Positions 1 to 8,250 of a stretch of 64,000 nt of DNA are shown here, one piece after another. Within the stretch, counting starts at the first letter, position 1. Each line of letters starts with the position of its first letter. The position numbers and the translations under genes are program-made. Source of the stretch: Nocardioides sp. (GTDB lineage Bacteria; Actinomycetota; Actinomycetes; Propionibacteriales; Nocardioidaceae); assembly GCA_037045645.1 (NCBI GenBank), contig JBAOIH010000001.1:1364001-1428000 (forward strand). The letters are read 5' to 3'. The notes beneath the pieces were generated by a model, which worked only from the letters and a program-made list of their open reading frames with translations, did not search any database and was not told the origin of the DNA.

Positions 1-1
1 G

Positions 2-541
2 ATGTGGCCGGGCGAGACGATCGAGGTCGACTCGGCGGAGGAGGCTGCGGCCGCGCGTGAGTTCCGCGACGTGCTGTCTCGCTTTGCCTCCGGTGTCACG
101 GTCGTCGCCTCGGTCAGCGGTGGGCAACCCGTGGGAATGACCTGCCAGAGCTTCATGTCAGTGTCGTTGCAGCCGCCGCTGGTGATGTTCTCTCCGGCCA
201 AGTCGTCGGGTGCGTGGCCGCTGATGCATCGCTCGGGATCCTTCTGTGTCAACTTCCTCGCCGAGGACCAGGCCGACGTCTCCAACCAGCTTGCCGGGCG
301 GGGCATCGATCCGGCGACGGGTGCTCGCGTCGACAAGTTCGCGGGTATCGACTGGGCTCCCACGCGTGAGAGCGGATCGCCGTTGATCAAGGGCGTCGTC
401 GGTTACGTCGACTGCCGCATCCACGCCGTACATGAAGCCGGCGACCACTATCTGGTGATCGGCCGGGTGCTCGATCTGGCTGAGACCGACGCCGAGCACG
501 GGTTGACGTTCTATCGGGGGAAGTACGGCTCGACGCGCTGA
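2..541 (+). CDS. hsaB: Flavin reductase, HsaB-like component of the steroid-ring hydroxylase
   Basis: The 179-residue product is a short-chain flavin reductase that would supply reduced flavin to a two-component monooxygenase. In sterol degraders HsaB serves HsaA, which hydroxylates the secosteroid 3-HSA. The core starts near residue 20 with REFRDVLSRFASGVTVV, continues with the flavin-site stretch QSFMSVSLQPPLVMFSP and CVNFLAED, and ends with GDHYLVIGRV, all typical of this family and close to mycobacterial HsaB. The ATG lies one base inside the window edge, so an upstream start cannot be excluded. A strong hairpin follows 45 bases after the stop. The sterol cluster nearby supports HsaB over a generic flavin reductase. 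Confidence 0.78.
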   Translation: MWPGETIEVDSAEEAAAAREFRDVLSRFASGVTVVASVSGGQPVGMTCQSFMSVSLQPPLVMFSPAKSSGAWPLMHRSGSFCVNFLAEDQADVSNQLAGRGIDPATGARVDKFAGIDWAPTRESGSPLIKGVVGYVDCRIHAVHEAGDHYLVIGRVLDLAETDAEHGLTFYRGKYGSTR

Positions 542-585
542 GCGTTCCCTCTTGGCGAACCGGGCCGCCGCCGCGCGTCGGTGGT

Positions 586-613
586 GGTCGAGCGGACTCG
601 GGTCCGCTCAACC
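586..613. terminator. Hairpin terminator after hsaB
   Basis: Two 12-base arms, GGTCGAGCGGAC and GTCCGCTCAACC, pair with one mismatch around a TCGG loop, 45 bases past the hsaB stop. There is no T-tract, as is usual in high-GC actinobacteria. The outer bases (GGT...ACC) also resemble the palindromic repeats found elsewhere in the window, so it may be a repeat serving as a terminator. Confidence 0.55.
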
Positions 614-877
614 CCTGGCCAGCCGGGGGCTGAGCGGCCAGAACGGGGGCTGAGTCGGCAATCGGCGACGCGTGGGGCTCGCGTACGTGCTGGCCCACGT
701 GGGTGGGGTTATTCCGTTCGCCTGCTCGGCTATCGGCGTACCAGTTCACGCGTACGCTCGAACTGACACGCGTTAGATCGATCCAACCGGTGCCGCTTCG
801 CGCATCTGCTCGAACGGGTACGGCGGGCAAGCGGACCTCCCGAGGTCGCGGCGAATCCCCCCGTCGCGTCGGTCGGG

Positions 878-1218
878 ATGATCACAGCGCGTATCCCGAA
901 GGCACTCAGCGCCACTCTCGCCTTCTCCGGACTCCCCGCCGGTTGGAGCATGACTGAGGAAGGCGGTGGGACGCAGTTGGAGTACGTCTTCCTCGACAAT
1001 TCGACCCCCATTCCGATTGGGGGCAGTGTCACCTGGGACGGAACCGCGCGCTTTGGGTCAGGCGATCAGGGTGGACTCTGCGCCTGTCGCTCGATGCCGG
1101 CTCGGGTGGTGACTACAACACCGCCAACAACACCGCCGAGAACAAGTGGCGGATCTGGAAGACACCTGGCGGCGGTGGCGGCCCTTGTCGCACATCGCAA
1201 TCGATCATCGTCTGCTGA
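878..1218 (+). pseudogene. Remnant of a secreted protein gene, frameshifted
   Basis: An open frame beginning MITARIPKALSATLAFSG reads like the C-terminal beta-sandwich part of an exported protein (GLPAGWS, GGSVTWDGTARFGSG). Near position 1070 the sense passes to another frame, which reads LRLSLDAGSGGDYNTANNTA, then a glycine run, and ends ...CRTSQSIIVC and a stop. No signal peptide or N-terminal part is readable upstream. The composition resembles the Tat-exported protein at 53.1 kb, but I see no direct homology. A one-base deletion or a two-base insertion joins the halves. I take it as a decayed gene; an uninterrupted small gene is less likely. Confidence 0.5.
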
Positions 1219-1311
1219 GTCCCCTATGAGTTCCCCATACTCACAAGCACTTCAAACTCTTGTGAAGAGGCTCTAGCGCGGTCGTGACCCCGTGGTGCCA
1301 GACTGAGCCCT

Positions 1312-2193
1312 GTGACACAAGCCGCTGCTGCCGAGGGGCCGGGTTTCAATGGTGTCGGCCCCGCCCAGCGCGCTGCTGAGGCCGCCGGTACTAGCTCGGG
1401 CGTACGCGTACGTGCAGTCGAGGAAATGGACGACCTGCGCGAGGTCGCCCGACTCTTCGCGGACGTATGGGGACGCAGCGCGGAGGGAGTGCCGATCCCC
1501 AGCGAGATGCTGCGCAGCCTTGTGCACGCCGACGGTCTGGTGAGTGCCGCGTACGACCTGGGCACCGGTGACCTCGCGGGTGCCGCCGTGCTGGGACGTG
1601 GCGTGCCCGGTGCCTCGTACTCCTACATCGCGGCCGCCGCTCCAGGGGTCGGCGATCGGGGCATCGGTTTCACACTCAAGCAGCATCAGCGCGCGTGGTG
1701 CCTGGCACGCGCGATCACGACGATGCAGTGGACGTTCGACCCGCTGGTGAGCCGCAACGCCCGGTTCAATCTCAGCAAGTTGGGCGCCCGCGTGCGGACG
1801 TACGAACGCAGCTTCTATGGGCAGATGAGCGACGAACTCAATGGCCAAGACGAGGCGGACCGACTGGTCGCCGATTGGCGCCTGGACGCACCTGCGGCCG
1901 TAGCAGCCGCGGATCGTACGCTCGCAGAATCCAGCGAGCCGAGCGCGCACGCCGAAGCGCTGGCGAGCGGCCCGGATGGTGCACCATCGTTGGTGTCGGA
2001 TGGCTCCAGCCGTTGGTGCCGCGTGCCTGCGGACATCGTGTCGCTGCGGCGTACGGACCCCGAGGCGGCTAGTGCGTGGCGCATGGGCGTGCGGGGTGCC
2101 CTGACCGCCGCCTTCGCCGAGGGGTTCGTCGCCATCGGCGCCAGCCGCACCGGCTGGTATCACCTGAGCAACTCTGAGGAGACCGTCGCGTGA
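1312..2193 (+). CDS. GNAT-family acyltransferase of the COG3375 type
   Basis: The 293-residue protein has a GNAT fold from about residue 30. Family landmarks are the arginine-rich start VRVRAVEEMDDL and the conserved block WTFDPLVSRNARFNLSKLGA, followed by YGQMSDELN and DRLVADWRLD. This group is repeatedly found beside MenC/N-acylamino-acid-racemase genes, and here its stop overlaps the next start by 4 bases. In the known Geobacillus pathway the equivalent enzyme N-succinylates D-amino acids before racemisation; that role is inferred here. The GTG start is preceded by CAGACT with a 7-base gap, so a leaderless mRNA is likely. Confidence 0.72.
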   Translation: MTQAAAAEGPGFNGVGPAQRAAEAAGTSSGVRVRAVEEMDDLREVARLFADVWGRSAEGVPIPSEMLRSLVHADGLVSAAYDLGTGDLAGAAVLGRGVPGASYSYIAAAAPGVGDRGIGFTLKQHQRAWCLARAITTMQWTFDPLVSRNARFNLSKLGARVRTYERSFYGQMSDELNGQDEADRLVADWRLDAPAAVAAADRTLAESSEPSAHAEALASGPDGAPSLVSDGSSRWCRVPADIVSLRRTDPEAASAWRMGVRGALTAAFAEGFVAIGASRTGWYHLSNSEETVA

Positions 2194-3305
2194 AGATCGA
2201 CCTGCTGGAGTTGCACTGGGTGAAGATCCCGTTGGTGACCCCTTTCCGCACTTCGTTCGGGACGTCGTACGACCGGGACACCTTCTTGGTGCGTCTGGTC
2301 ACCGCCGACGGTGTCGAAGGTTGGGCCGAGTGCGCGGCCGAGCCCGACCCGCTGTATTCGTCGGAATACCTCGACGGGGCACAGGTGGTCTTGCGTGACC
2401 AACTCGTGCCACGACTTACCGCACTCGGCGACGACCTCTGCGCGACGCGGGTCAAGACGGCATTGGAGCCGGTCAAGGGGCACCCGATGGCCAAGCATGT
2501 GCTGGAGACTGCACTGCTCGACGCTGAACTCAAGCAGTCGGGGGTCTCCTTCGGGCGCTATCTCGGGGCCGTCAAGGAGCGCGTGCCGGCCGGTGTCTCG
2601 GTCGGCATCTATGACTCACTCGACGAGATGCTGGGACACGTCGACGACTACGTCGCCCAGGGGTACCTGCGGATCAAGCTCAAGATCGAGCCGGGCTGGG
2701 ACCTGGAGCCGGTGCGGCTCGTACGCGAGAAGTACGGCGACGACCTGCTGCTGCAGGTGGACGCCAACACGGCGTACACCCTCGCCGATGCTCGTCACCT
2801 GGCCAAGCTGGATCCCTTCGATCTCCTGCTCATCGAGCAGCCGCTGCCCGAGGACGACCTGCGCGGCCATGCCGAACTCGCGAAGGTGATGTCGACGCCG
2901 ATCTGTCTGGACGAATCGATCGAGTCGGCGCGCGATGCGGCCACCGCGATCGCGCTGGGCTCTTGCTCGGTGATCAACATCAAACCGGCCAGGTGCGGCG
3001 GCTATCTCGAAGCGCGCCGGATTCATGACGTCGCCGAGGCCAACGGTGTGCCCGTGTGGTGCGGCGGCATGCTGGAGACCGGGATCGGCCGGGCCCCCAA
3101 TGTCGCCCTGGCCGCGCTGCCCGGCTTCGTACTTCCCGGCGACACGTCGGCCTCGAACCGCTATTACGCCACTGACCTGACCGCCCCCTTCGTACTCGAC
3201 GAAGGTCATCTCGCGGTGCCGCAGGGCCCTGGCATCGGCGTCGAGATCCTTCCCGACGTCCTGGCAGAACTCACCACCTCGGTCGTCTCGATCCCGCTCG
3301 GGTGA
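2190..3305 (+). CDS. menC: MenC / N-succinylamino acid racemase family enzyme (enolase superfamily)
   Basis: This 371-residue protein has the capping domain followed by a TIM barrel. Visible catalytic features are the KxK motif in LRIKLKI, the three metal ligands in LQVDANTAY, LLIEQPLPEDD and ICLDESIES, and the acid/base lysine in INIKPARCGG. The family performs o-succinylbenzoate synthesis (menaquinone) or racemises N-succinylamino acids, often both. No other men gene is nearby. The translationally coupled acyltransferase and the amino-acid importer downstream favour the racemase role, so the symbol marks the family rather than a proven reaction. The start is GTG, overlapping the previous stop as GTGA. 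Confidence 0.8.
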   Translation: MKIDLLELHWVKIPLVTPFRTSFGTSYDRDTFLVRLVTADGVEGWAECAAEPDPLYSSEYLDGAQVVLRDQLVPRLTALGDDLCATRVKTALEPVKGHPMAKHVLETALLDAELKQSGVSFGRYLGAVKERVPAGVSVGIYDSLDEMLGHVDDYVAQGYLRIKLKIEPGWDLEPVRLVREKYGDDLLLQVDANTAYTLADARHLAKLDPFDLLLIEQPLPEDDLRGHAELAKVMSTPICLDESIESARDAATAIALGSCSVINIKPARCGGYLEARRIHDVAEANGVPVWCGGMLETGIGRAPNVALAALPGFVLPGDTSASNRYYATDLTAPFVLDEGHLAVPQGPGIGVEILPDVLAELTTSVVSIPLG

Positions 3306-3348
3306 TCGGCGCGATCCTCACCACCATGAAAGATCCCAAGGAGAACCG

Positions 3349-5145
3349 ATGAAGCACCTCACCCGTTCCAAGGCCGCCCGAGCCCTCGCCCTAGCCGCCC
3401 TCGGCGCTGTCGTGTTCGCCGGATGCGGCTCGTCGGATACACCGGCGAAGAAGGAGCCAGCAGCCACAGGCGACAAGGCGCCGCTGTTCAAGGACCTGCC
3501 CAAGGCGATCCAGGACGCCAAGACGATCAAGGTCGGCTCCGACATCGCGTACGCGCCCATGGAGTATTACGACAAGGACGGCAAGACCGTCCTCGGCTTC
3601 GACAAGGAGCTGACCGACCTGATGGAGCCCGAGCTCGGCGTCACCTTCACCTGGACCAACGCCGTGTTCGACAGCCTGATCCCTGCGCTGGATTCTGGTC
3701 GCATCGACGTGGCGATCTCGGGCATGAGTGACACCGCCGAGCGCCAGCAGAAGATCGACTTCGTCGACTACTACCAGGCCGGCGCGATGCTGTTGGTGAA
3801 GAAGGGCAACCCCGAGGGTCTGACCCAGATCGCCGACCTGTGCGGCAAGACGGTGGCGGTCCAGCGCGGCACGACGCAGGAGGGTTATGCCAAGGAGCAG
3901 AGCACCCAGTGCGAGGCCGACGGCAACGACAAGATCAACGTGCTGAGCTTCGACCGTGAGACCGAGGCGATGCTGCAGGTCAAGAACGGCCGCGCTGCCG
4001 CAGGCATGCAGGACTACCCGGTCGCGACCTACAACGCGCGTACGTCCGGTGGCGGCAACGACTTCGAGGTTGTCGGCGACCAGATCCAGGCCGGTCCGCT
4101 CGGTATCGGTGTCGGCAAGGACAACACCCAACTGCGGGACGCCCTGCAGAAGGCGCTGCAGCAGGTGATGGACGACGGCGACTACCAGAAGCTGATCGAC
4201 AAGTACGAGACCCCGCTGGGCGCCATCGAGTCGGCGACCGTCAACGGCGGAGCTGAGCCGTTGAGCACGGCGTCCGAGGCCGACCTCGTCGCGATCCCCG
4301 TCCGGCACTACGGACGGTGGATCGGGGCGGTGGTCGTCATCGCCTTGCTGGGTCTGCTGGCGTACGCGTTCAGCCAGGGGCAGATCGACTACTCGATCAC
4401 CAGGCAGTTCCTGACCGAGCCGACGATCCTGCGCGGCATGTGGAACACGCTGCTGATCAGCGTGCTGGCCCAACTGATCGGCATCGCGTTGGGGATCCTC
4501 GCGGCCGTGATGCGCAAGTCGGCCAACCCCGTGACCAGTGGGGTCGCCGGCCTCTACATCTGGTTCTTCCGCGGCACGCCCGTCCTCCTGCAGTTGCTGA
4601 TCTGGTACAACCTGTCGCTGGTCTTCCCGACGATCTCGATCCCCGGGATCTGGTCGTCGCCGACCAACGACGTGATGACGCCGTTCCTCGCGGCCCTGCT
4701 GGGTCTGGGCATCAACGAGGGCGCCTACATGGCCGAGATCGTCCGGGCGGGCATCAACTCCGTCGACGAAGGCCAGACCGAGGCGGCGCACGCGTTGGGA
4801 CTGTCACCGGCCAAGACGATGCGCCGCATCGTGCTGCCGCAGGCGATGCGCGTGATCATCCCGCCGACCGGCAACGAGTTCATCAACATGCTCAAGACCT
4901 CGTCGCTGGCCTACATCGTGCAGTTCCAAGAACTGATGTTGTCGGCGCAGAACGTCTACTCCAACAACCTCGCGGTGGTCGAACTCCTCTTCACCGTGGC
5001 GGTCTGGTATCTCGTGCTGACCTCGATCTTCTCGGTGTTCCAGTACTACCTGGAGCGACGCTTCTCGCGCGGCTCGAGTCGCAACGCACCCCAGGCCGGG
5101 GTGCTGTCCAAGGTGCTGGGCAATCTCAATTTCGGGAGGCGATGA
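3349..5145 (+). CDS. Polar amino-acid ABC importer, binding protein fused to permease
   Basis: The 598-residue protein joins two normally separate subunits. Residues 1-26 are a lipoprotein signal ending in the lipobox VFAGC, with Cys26 as the lipidation site. Residues of about 45-290 form a family 3 solute-binding domain (VGSDIAYAPMEYYD, LDSGRIDVAISGMSDT). A membrane helix at about 322-342 leads into a HisM-type permease with the EAA loop AHALGLSPAKTMRRIVLPQA. The lipid anchor and transmembrane helices keep the binding domain at the membrane. An AGGAG-type ribosome site precedes the ATG, and the ATPase start overlaps the stop by 4 bases. The substrate is probably a polar amino acid; which one cannot be told. 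Confidence 0.9.
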   Translation: MKHLTRSKAARALALAALGAVVFAGCGSSDTPAKKEPAATGDKAPLFKDLPKAIQDAKTIKVGSDIAYAPMEYYDKDGKTVLGFDKELTDLMEPELGVTFTWTNAVFDSLIPALDSGRIDVAISGMSDTAERQQKIDFVDYYQAGAMLLVKKGNPEGLTQIADLCGKTVAVQRGTTQEGYAKEQSTQCEADGNDKINVLSFDRETEAMLQVKNGRAAAGMQDYPVATYNARTSGGGNDFEVVGDQIQAGPLGIGVGKDNTQLRDALQKALQQVMDDGDYQKLIDKYETPLGAIESATVNGGAEPLSTASEADLVAIPVRHYGRWIGAVVVIALLGLLAYAFSQGQIDYSITRQFLTEPTILRGMWNTLLISVLAQLIGIALGILAAVMRKSANPVTSGVAGLYIWFFRGTPVLLQLLIWYNLSLVFPTISIPGIWSSPTNDVMTPFLAALLGLGINEGAYMAEIVRAGINSVDEGQTEAAHALGLSPAKTMRRIVLPQAMRVIIPPTGNEFINMLKTSSLAYIVQFQELMLSAQNVYSNNLAVVELLFTVAVWYLVLTSIFSVFQYYLERRFSRGSSRNAPQAGVLSKVLGNLNFGRR

Positions 5146-5948
5146 TGACCGGATTCGACGATCTGGTGGCCCACGACCAGGAGCCCTCCGTGCCCATGGT
5201 CGAGGCGGTCGGCGTACGCAAGCACTTTGGTCAGTTGGAGGTGCTCAAGGGCATCGATCTGACGGTCGGCAACGGCGAGGTGATGTGCCTGATCGGTGCG
5301 TCCGGGTCGGGCAAGTCGACTTTCCTGCGCTGCATCAATCACCTCGAAAGACTCGACGGTGGCTCCTTGCGCGTGCAGGGGCGCCGGGTGGGCTTCGCCG
5401 AGCGCGACGGAAGGCTCTACCAGCTGCGGGAGAAGGAGATCGCCGCTCAGCGCAAAGACATCGGCATGGTGTTCCAGCGCTTCAACCTGTTCCCGCACAT
5501 GACGGCCATCGAGAACGTGATGGAGGCACCGGTGCAGGTACGCGGCGAGAGCAAGGCCTCCGCGCGGGCGAGAGCGACGGAGTTGCTGGAGCGCGTCGGC
5601 CTGGGCGACAAAGCCGCGGTCTATCCGGCGATGTTGTCCGGTGGCCAGCAGCAGCGGGTGGCGATCGCTCGGGCGCTCGCGATGGAGCCGAGCTTGATGC
5701 TCTTCGACGAGCCCACCTCGGCGCTGGACCCCGAGTTGGTGGGCGAGGTGCTCGACGTGATGCGCGGGCTCGCCCAGGCGGGCATGACGATGGTCGTCGT
5801 CACCCACGAGATGGGCTTCGCGCGCGAGGTCGGGGACTCCCTGGTCTTCATGGACGGAGGCGTCGTGGTGGAGAGCGGCGCGCCGCGCGAGGTGCTCGCC
5901 AACCCGCAGCACGCGCGTACGCAGGCGTTCTTGTCGAAGGTGCTCTGA
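5142..5948 (+). CDS. Amino-acid ABC transporter ATP-binding protein
   Basis: This 268-residue ATPase powers the fused importer encoded just before it. It shows Walker A GASGSGKST, Q-loop VFQRFNLFPH, signature LSGGQQQRV, Walker B LMLFDEPTSALD and the H-loop histidine in VTHEMGFA. The arrangement is that of GlnQ/HisP ATPases. The start chosen is the first of two tandem ATG codons, giving an ATGA overlap with the permease stop; an SD-like GGGAGG lies just upstream inside the permease gene. It should act as a homodimer on the cytoplasmic face. Confidence 0.92.
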   Translation: MMTGFDDLVAHDQEPSVPMVEAVGVRKHFGQLEVLKGIDLTVGNGEVMCLIGASGSGKSTFLRCINHLERLDGGSLRVQGRRVGFAERDGRLYQLREKEIAAQRKDIGMVFQRFNLFPHMTAIENVMEAPVQVRGESKASARARATELLERVGLGDKAAVYPAMLSGGQQQRVAIARALAMEPSLMLFDEPTSALDPELVGEVLDVMRGLAQAGMTMVVVTHEMGFAREVGDSLVFMDGGVVVESGAPREVLANPQHARTQAFLSKVL

Positions 5949-6520
5949 CTAACTCTCGAAGTGCCGCCAGGCGCCCTCGGAGATCACCCGGCTCTCGCCG
6001 TGGATCACCGTGATTGCGCTCTGGTCGTCCATTGCGTACGACTCGTGGCCGATCTCGCGGGCCCAGCGTTCGGCATGCGCCAGGGTGTTGCTGGGCATGT
6101 CGGGGTGCTCCAGGTGCGGGAAGATCGAGAAGTTGACCACCCGAGGGTCGTGTCGTCGGGTGCCTGACTCCAGCTGATGAAGTCCTCGCCGATGCGGGGC
6201 GTCATCACCATGCTGCCTGCGCTGACGCCGACCCAGACGGTGTTATTGAGCTCGCCGAAGAGGTCGACGAGGCCCGACGTACGTAGGTGGTGCGCGAGGT
6301 AGGTGGCGTCTCCGCCGTCGACGAGGAGGGCGTCCGCCTCGCGTACCCACGTCTGCCAGCGGTCTTGCTCGATCGTCGGCAGCGCGGTGAGTTCGAGCAG
6401 GCCGATGCTCTGCCAACCGAGGTCGGTCAGTGGCGCGGGGGAGTTGCCGCTCACGAAGCGCCAGGCAGACTGCGGCGTGCACGACCGGTGGCCCCACTCG
6501 GCGGTCGGGATGCACAGCGC
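5949..6520 (-). pseudogene. Peptidase S51 (dipeptidase E-like), truncated and frameshifted
   Basis: On the minus strand the sense begins around ALCIPTAEWGH and continues through ADALLVDGGDATYL to the nucleophile motif GVSAGSM, which is intact. Near 6140 the frame breaks after APDDTTLG and resumes as VVNFSIFPHLEHPDMPS, running to the stop at 5949. A missing base in a G run explains the break. The usual N-terminal strand is absent. Instead the sequence runs straight into three 32-base tandem repeats. S51 enzymes cleave Asp-X or similar dipeptides. With two lesions it is probably inactive, unless the frameshift is a sequencing error and a start lies inside the repeats. Confidence 0.65.
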
Positions 6521-6533
6521 CGTCGACGAACCG

Positions 6534-6629
6534 CGCCGACCGGGCGTAAACGCGCGCAAGAATCGCGCCGACCGGGCGCAAACGCACGCCGGAATCCCGC
6601 TGACCGGGCGCAAATGCGCGCGGTTCTTG
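6534..6629. repeat. Three 32-base tandem repeats
   Basis: Units start at 6534, 6566 and 6598 and share the core GACCGGGCGCAAA(C/T)GC. They lie at the broken 5' end of the S51 gene. Their period and GACC...CGCA...GC core recall the 32-base arrays at 22.0 and 22.7 kb, suggesting one diverged family. There are no spacers, so it is not a CRISPR. Confidence 0.7.
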
Positions 6630-6684
6630 CGGGGCCGGGGACCTGCAGAAATGTTGGACGTGTGTGCTGGTCAAACCTTGTGAC

Positions 6685-6700
6685 ACGAACGGAAGTTCGA
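6685..6700. promoter_or_regulatory. LexA-type SOS box upstream of HNH gene
   Basis: The sequence ACGAACGGAAGTTCGA matches the actinobacterial LexA consensus TCGAAC-N4-GTTCGA at 11 of 12 defined positions. It lies 186 bases before the HNH gene start. DUF222-HNH genes of the 13E12 family in mycobacteria are known to carry SOS boxes, which supports it. A second inverted repeat, CGTGAC...GTCACG, follows at 6704-6721. No other gene occupies 6630-6886. Confidence 0.6.
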
Positions 6701-6886
6701 TAACGTGACTAGCACGTCACGGCAGTGGCCGGGCCACCGGATCACATGATCGGGTGCGCATTCCCGGGGGCTGTTGTCGCGAGTTGTGAGGTCGCCCGTA
6801 ATTGTGCCGTGAGAATCGGCCCCCCTCCGACGTTGGGAATCAAGCGCGCCCGCTTGAGCCCGTCGTCCGGGAAGGGGAGTGGTGTC

Positions 6887-8200
6887 ATGACCGCATCGGT
6901 GGCTGCGGCAATCACGCACCCCATTGAGCGCGCCGCCGAGGTTATCCACGAGTCGCTGGCCGAGGTGTCGGAGTCGAACCCGACGTTCATGTCCCCGGCT
7001 GACAAGGCGAGCGTGCTGGTAAAGCTCACGTCGGCGGCCTCGTCACTGCATGAACTCACGCTGCGTGTTCTCGCAGCCTCGGGTGAGGTCGCCGCACAGT
7101 CGTCGTTTCGTGGCGCCGGGGACTGGTGGGCTGCCGAGACTCGTACGCGTCGCGAAGACGGTCGGGCTGCACAACGCCTGGCCGAGGCGCTCGACCGGCG
7201 GTACGCCCAGGTCGCGGCCGGGATGGCCTCAGGTGAGGTCAACCCTGCCCAGGCCCATGTCATCACCACCGTGTTGGACGAGTTGCCCGATGACCTTGAC
7301 CCGACGTTGTTGCCGAAGGCCGAAGCTCACCTCGTGGCGTTGTGCGCCGACCACGGCCCGCGCGAACTGCGCCGCCTCGGCGCCCACCTGATCGACGTGC
7401 TGGCACCTGAGATCGCCGAAGAGGCCGAACGCAAGCGTCTCGAAAGACTCGAGAGGGCAGCTGCCGCCAAGACCCGGCTGCGGATGCGCCGACTCGGGGA
7501 CGGCACCACTCGACTTTCGGGCTTGATCCCCGACGCGTCCGCCACTCGGCTGGCGACCTTCCTCGAAGCGTTCACCAACCCCCGCAAGAACGCCGATGAA
7601 CTCCCCGACCGGGTGGTGGGAGCCTCGCCCGCCCACGGCGGTGACCCACTGGCCAGGCTCACCCAACCCCGCCGACTCGGGGAGGCGTTCCTCCAACTCC
7701 TCGAGAGCCTCGACCCCACCCGGCTGCCCCTGCACGGCGGTGACGCCACCACTCTCACCATCACCATCGATCTAGAGGCCCTGCGCACCGGCCTGGGATC
7801 AGGCGACGTCGTCGGCGCATCCACCGTCCCGGGTGAGGACGCCAGTGGTGGTCGCATCACAGCAGCCGAGGTACGCCGGCTTGCGTGCAACGCCAAGATC
7901 ATCCCGGCCGTCCTCAACAGCCAAGGCGAGATCTTGGACCTTGGCCGCGCCCAACGACTCTTCACCCACGCACAACGCCGAGCACTCCTCCAACGCGACC
8001 GCACCTGCCGCGCCGAAGGTTGCGACATCCCCGGCACCTGGACCGAAGCCCACCATTGGCTGGCCTGGTCACACGGCGGCGCCACGGACCTCGACAACGC
8101 CGTCTTGCTGTGTCATCACCATCACCAACGCGCACACGACGAGGCGTACGTCCACGACCGCATGCCCGATGGCAGCATCAGATTCCACCGGCGCAGATAG
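6887..8200 (+). CDS. DUF222 / HNH endonuclease domain protein (13E12 family)
   Basis: The 437-residue protein has an N-terminal DUF222 domain (ERAAEVIHESLAE to about residue 300) and a C-terminal HNH nuclease domain. The latter reads CRAEGCDIPGTWTEAHHW, then WSHGGATDLDNAVLLCHHHH, giving two Cys pairs and the His-Asn-His core. The ATG was chosen for the GAAGGGGAG ribosome site 8 bases upstream. Such genes are multicopy and scattered in actinobacteria, and their function is unsettled. Many are considered mobile or DNA-damage related, in line with the SOS box upstream. It stands alone between the broken S51 gene and the fadE cluster. Confidence 0.85.
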   Translation: MTASVAAAITHPIERAAEVIHESLAEVSESNPTFMSPADKASVLVKLTSAASSLHELTLRVLAASGEVAAQSSFRGAGDWWAAETRTRREDGRAAQRLAEALDRRYAQVAAGMASGEVNPAQAHVITTVLDELPDDLDPTLLPKAEAHLVALCADHGPRELRRLGAHLIDVLAPEIAEEAERKRLERLERAAAAKTRLRMRRLGDGTTRLSGLIPDASATRLATFLEAFTNPRKNADELPDRVVGASPAHGGDPLARLTQPRRLGEAFLQLLESLDPTRLPLHGGDATTLTITIDLEALRTGLGSGDVVGASTVPGEDASGGRITAAEVRRLACNAKIIPAVLNSQGEILDLGRAQRLFTHAQRRALLQRDRTCRAEGCDIPGTWTEAHHWLAWSHGGATDLDNAVLLCHHHHQRAHDEAYVHDRMPDGSIRFHRRR

Positions 8201-8250
8201 CACGTCGTGCCCGCAACGACGCCTCGATGCTCGGTTGCGAGCGCTGGGCG

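Noticed and set aside
541..877. A small gene between hsaB and the pseudogene
   Set aside because: Short frames here lack ribosome sites and conserved residues; the only structure seen is the hairpin at 586-613.
3391..4791. A 466-codon minus-strand frame opposite the ABC importer
   Set aside because: The plus strand encodes recognisable binding-protein and permease domains; the antisense product has no family features.
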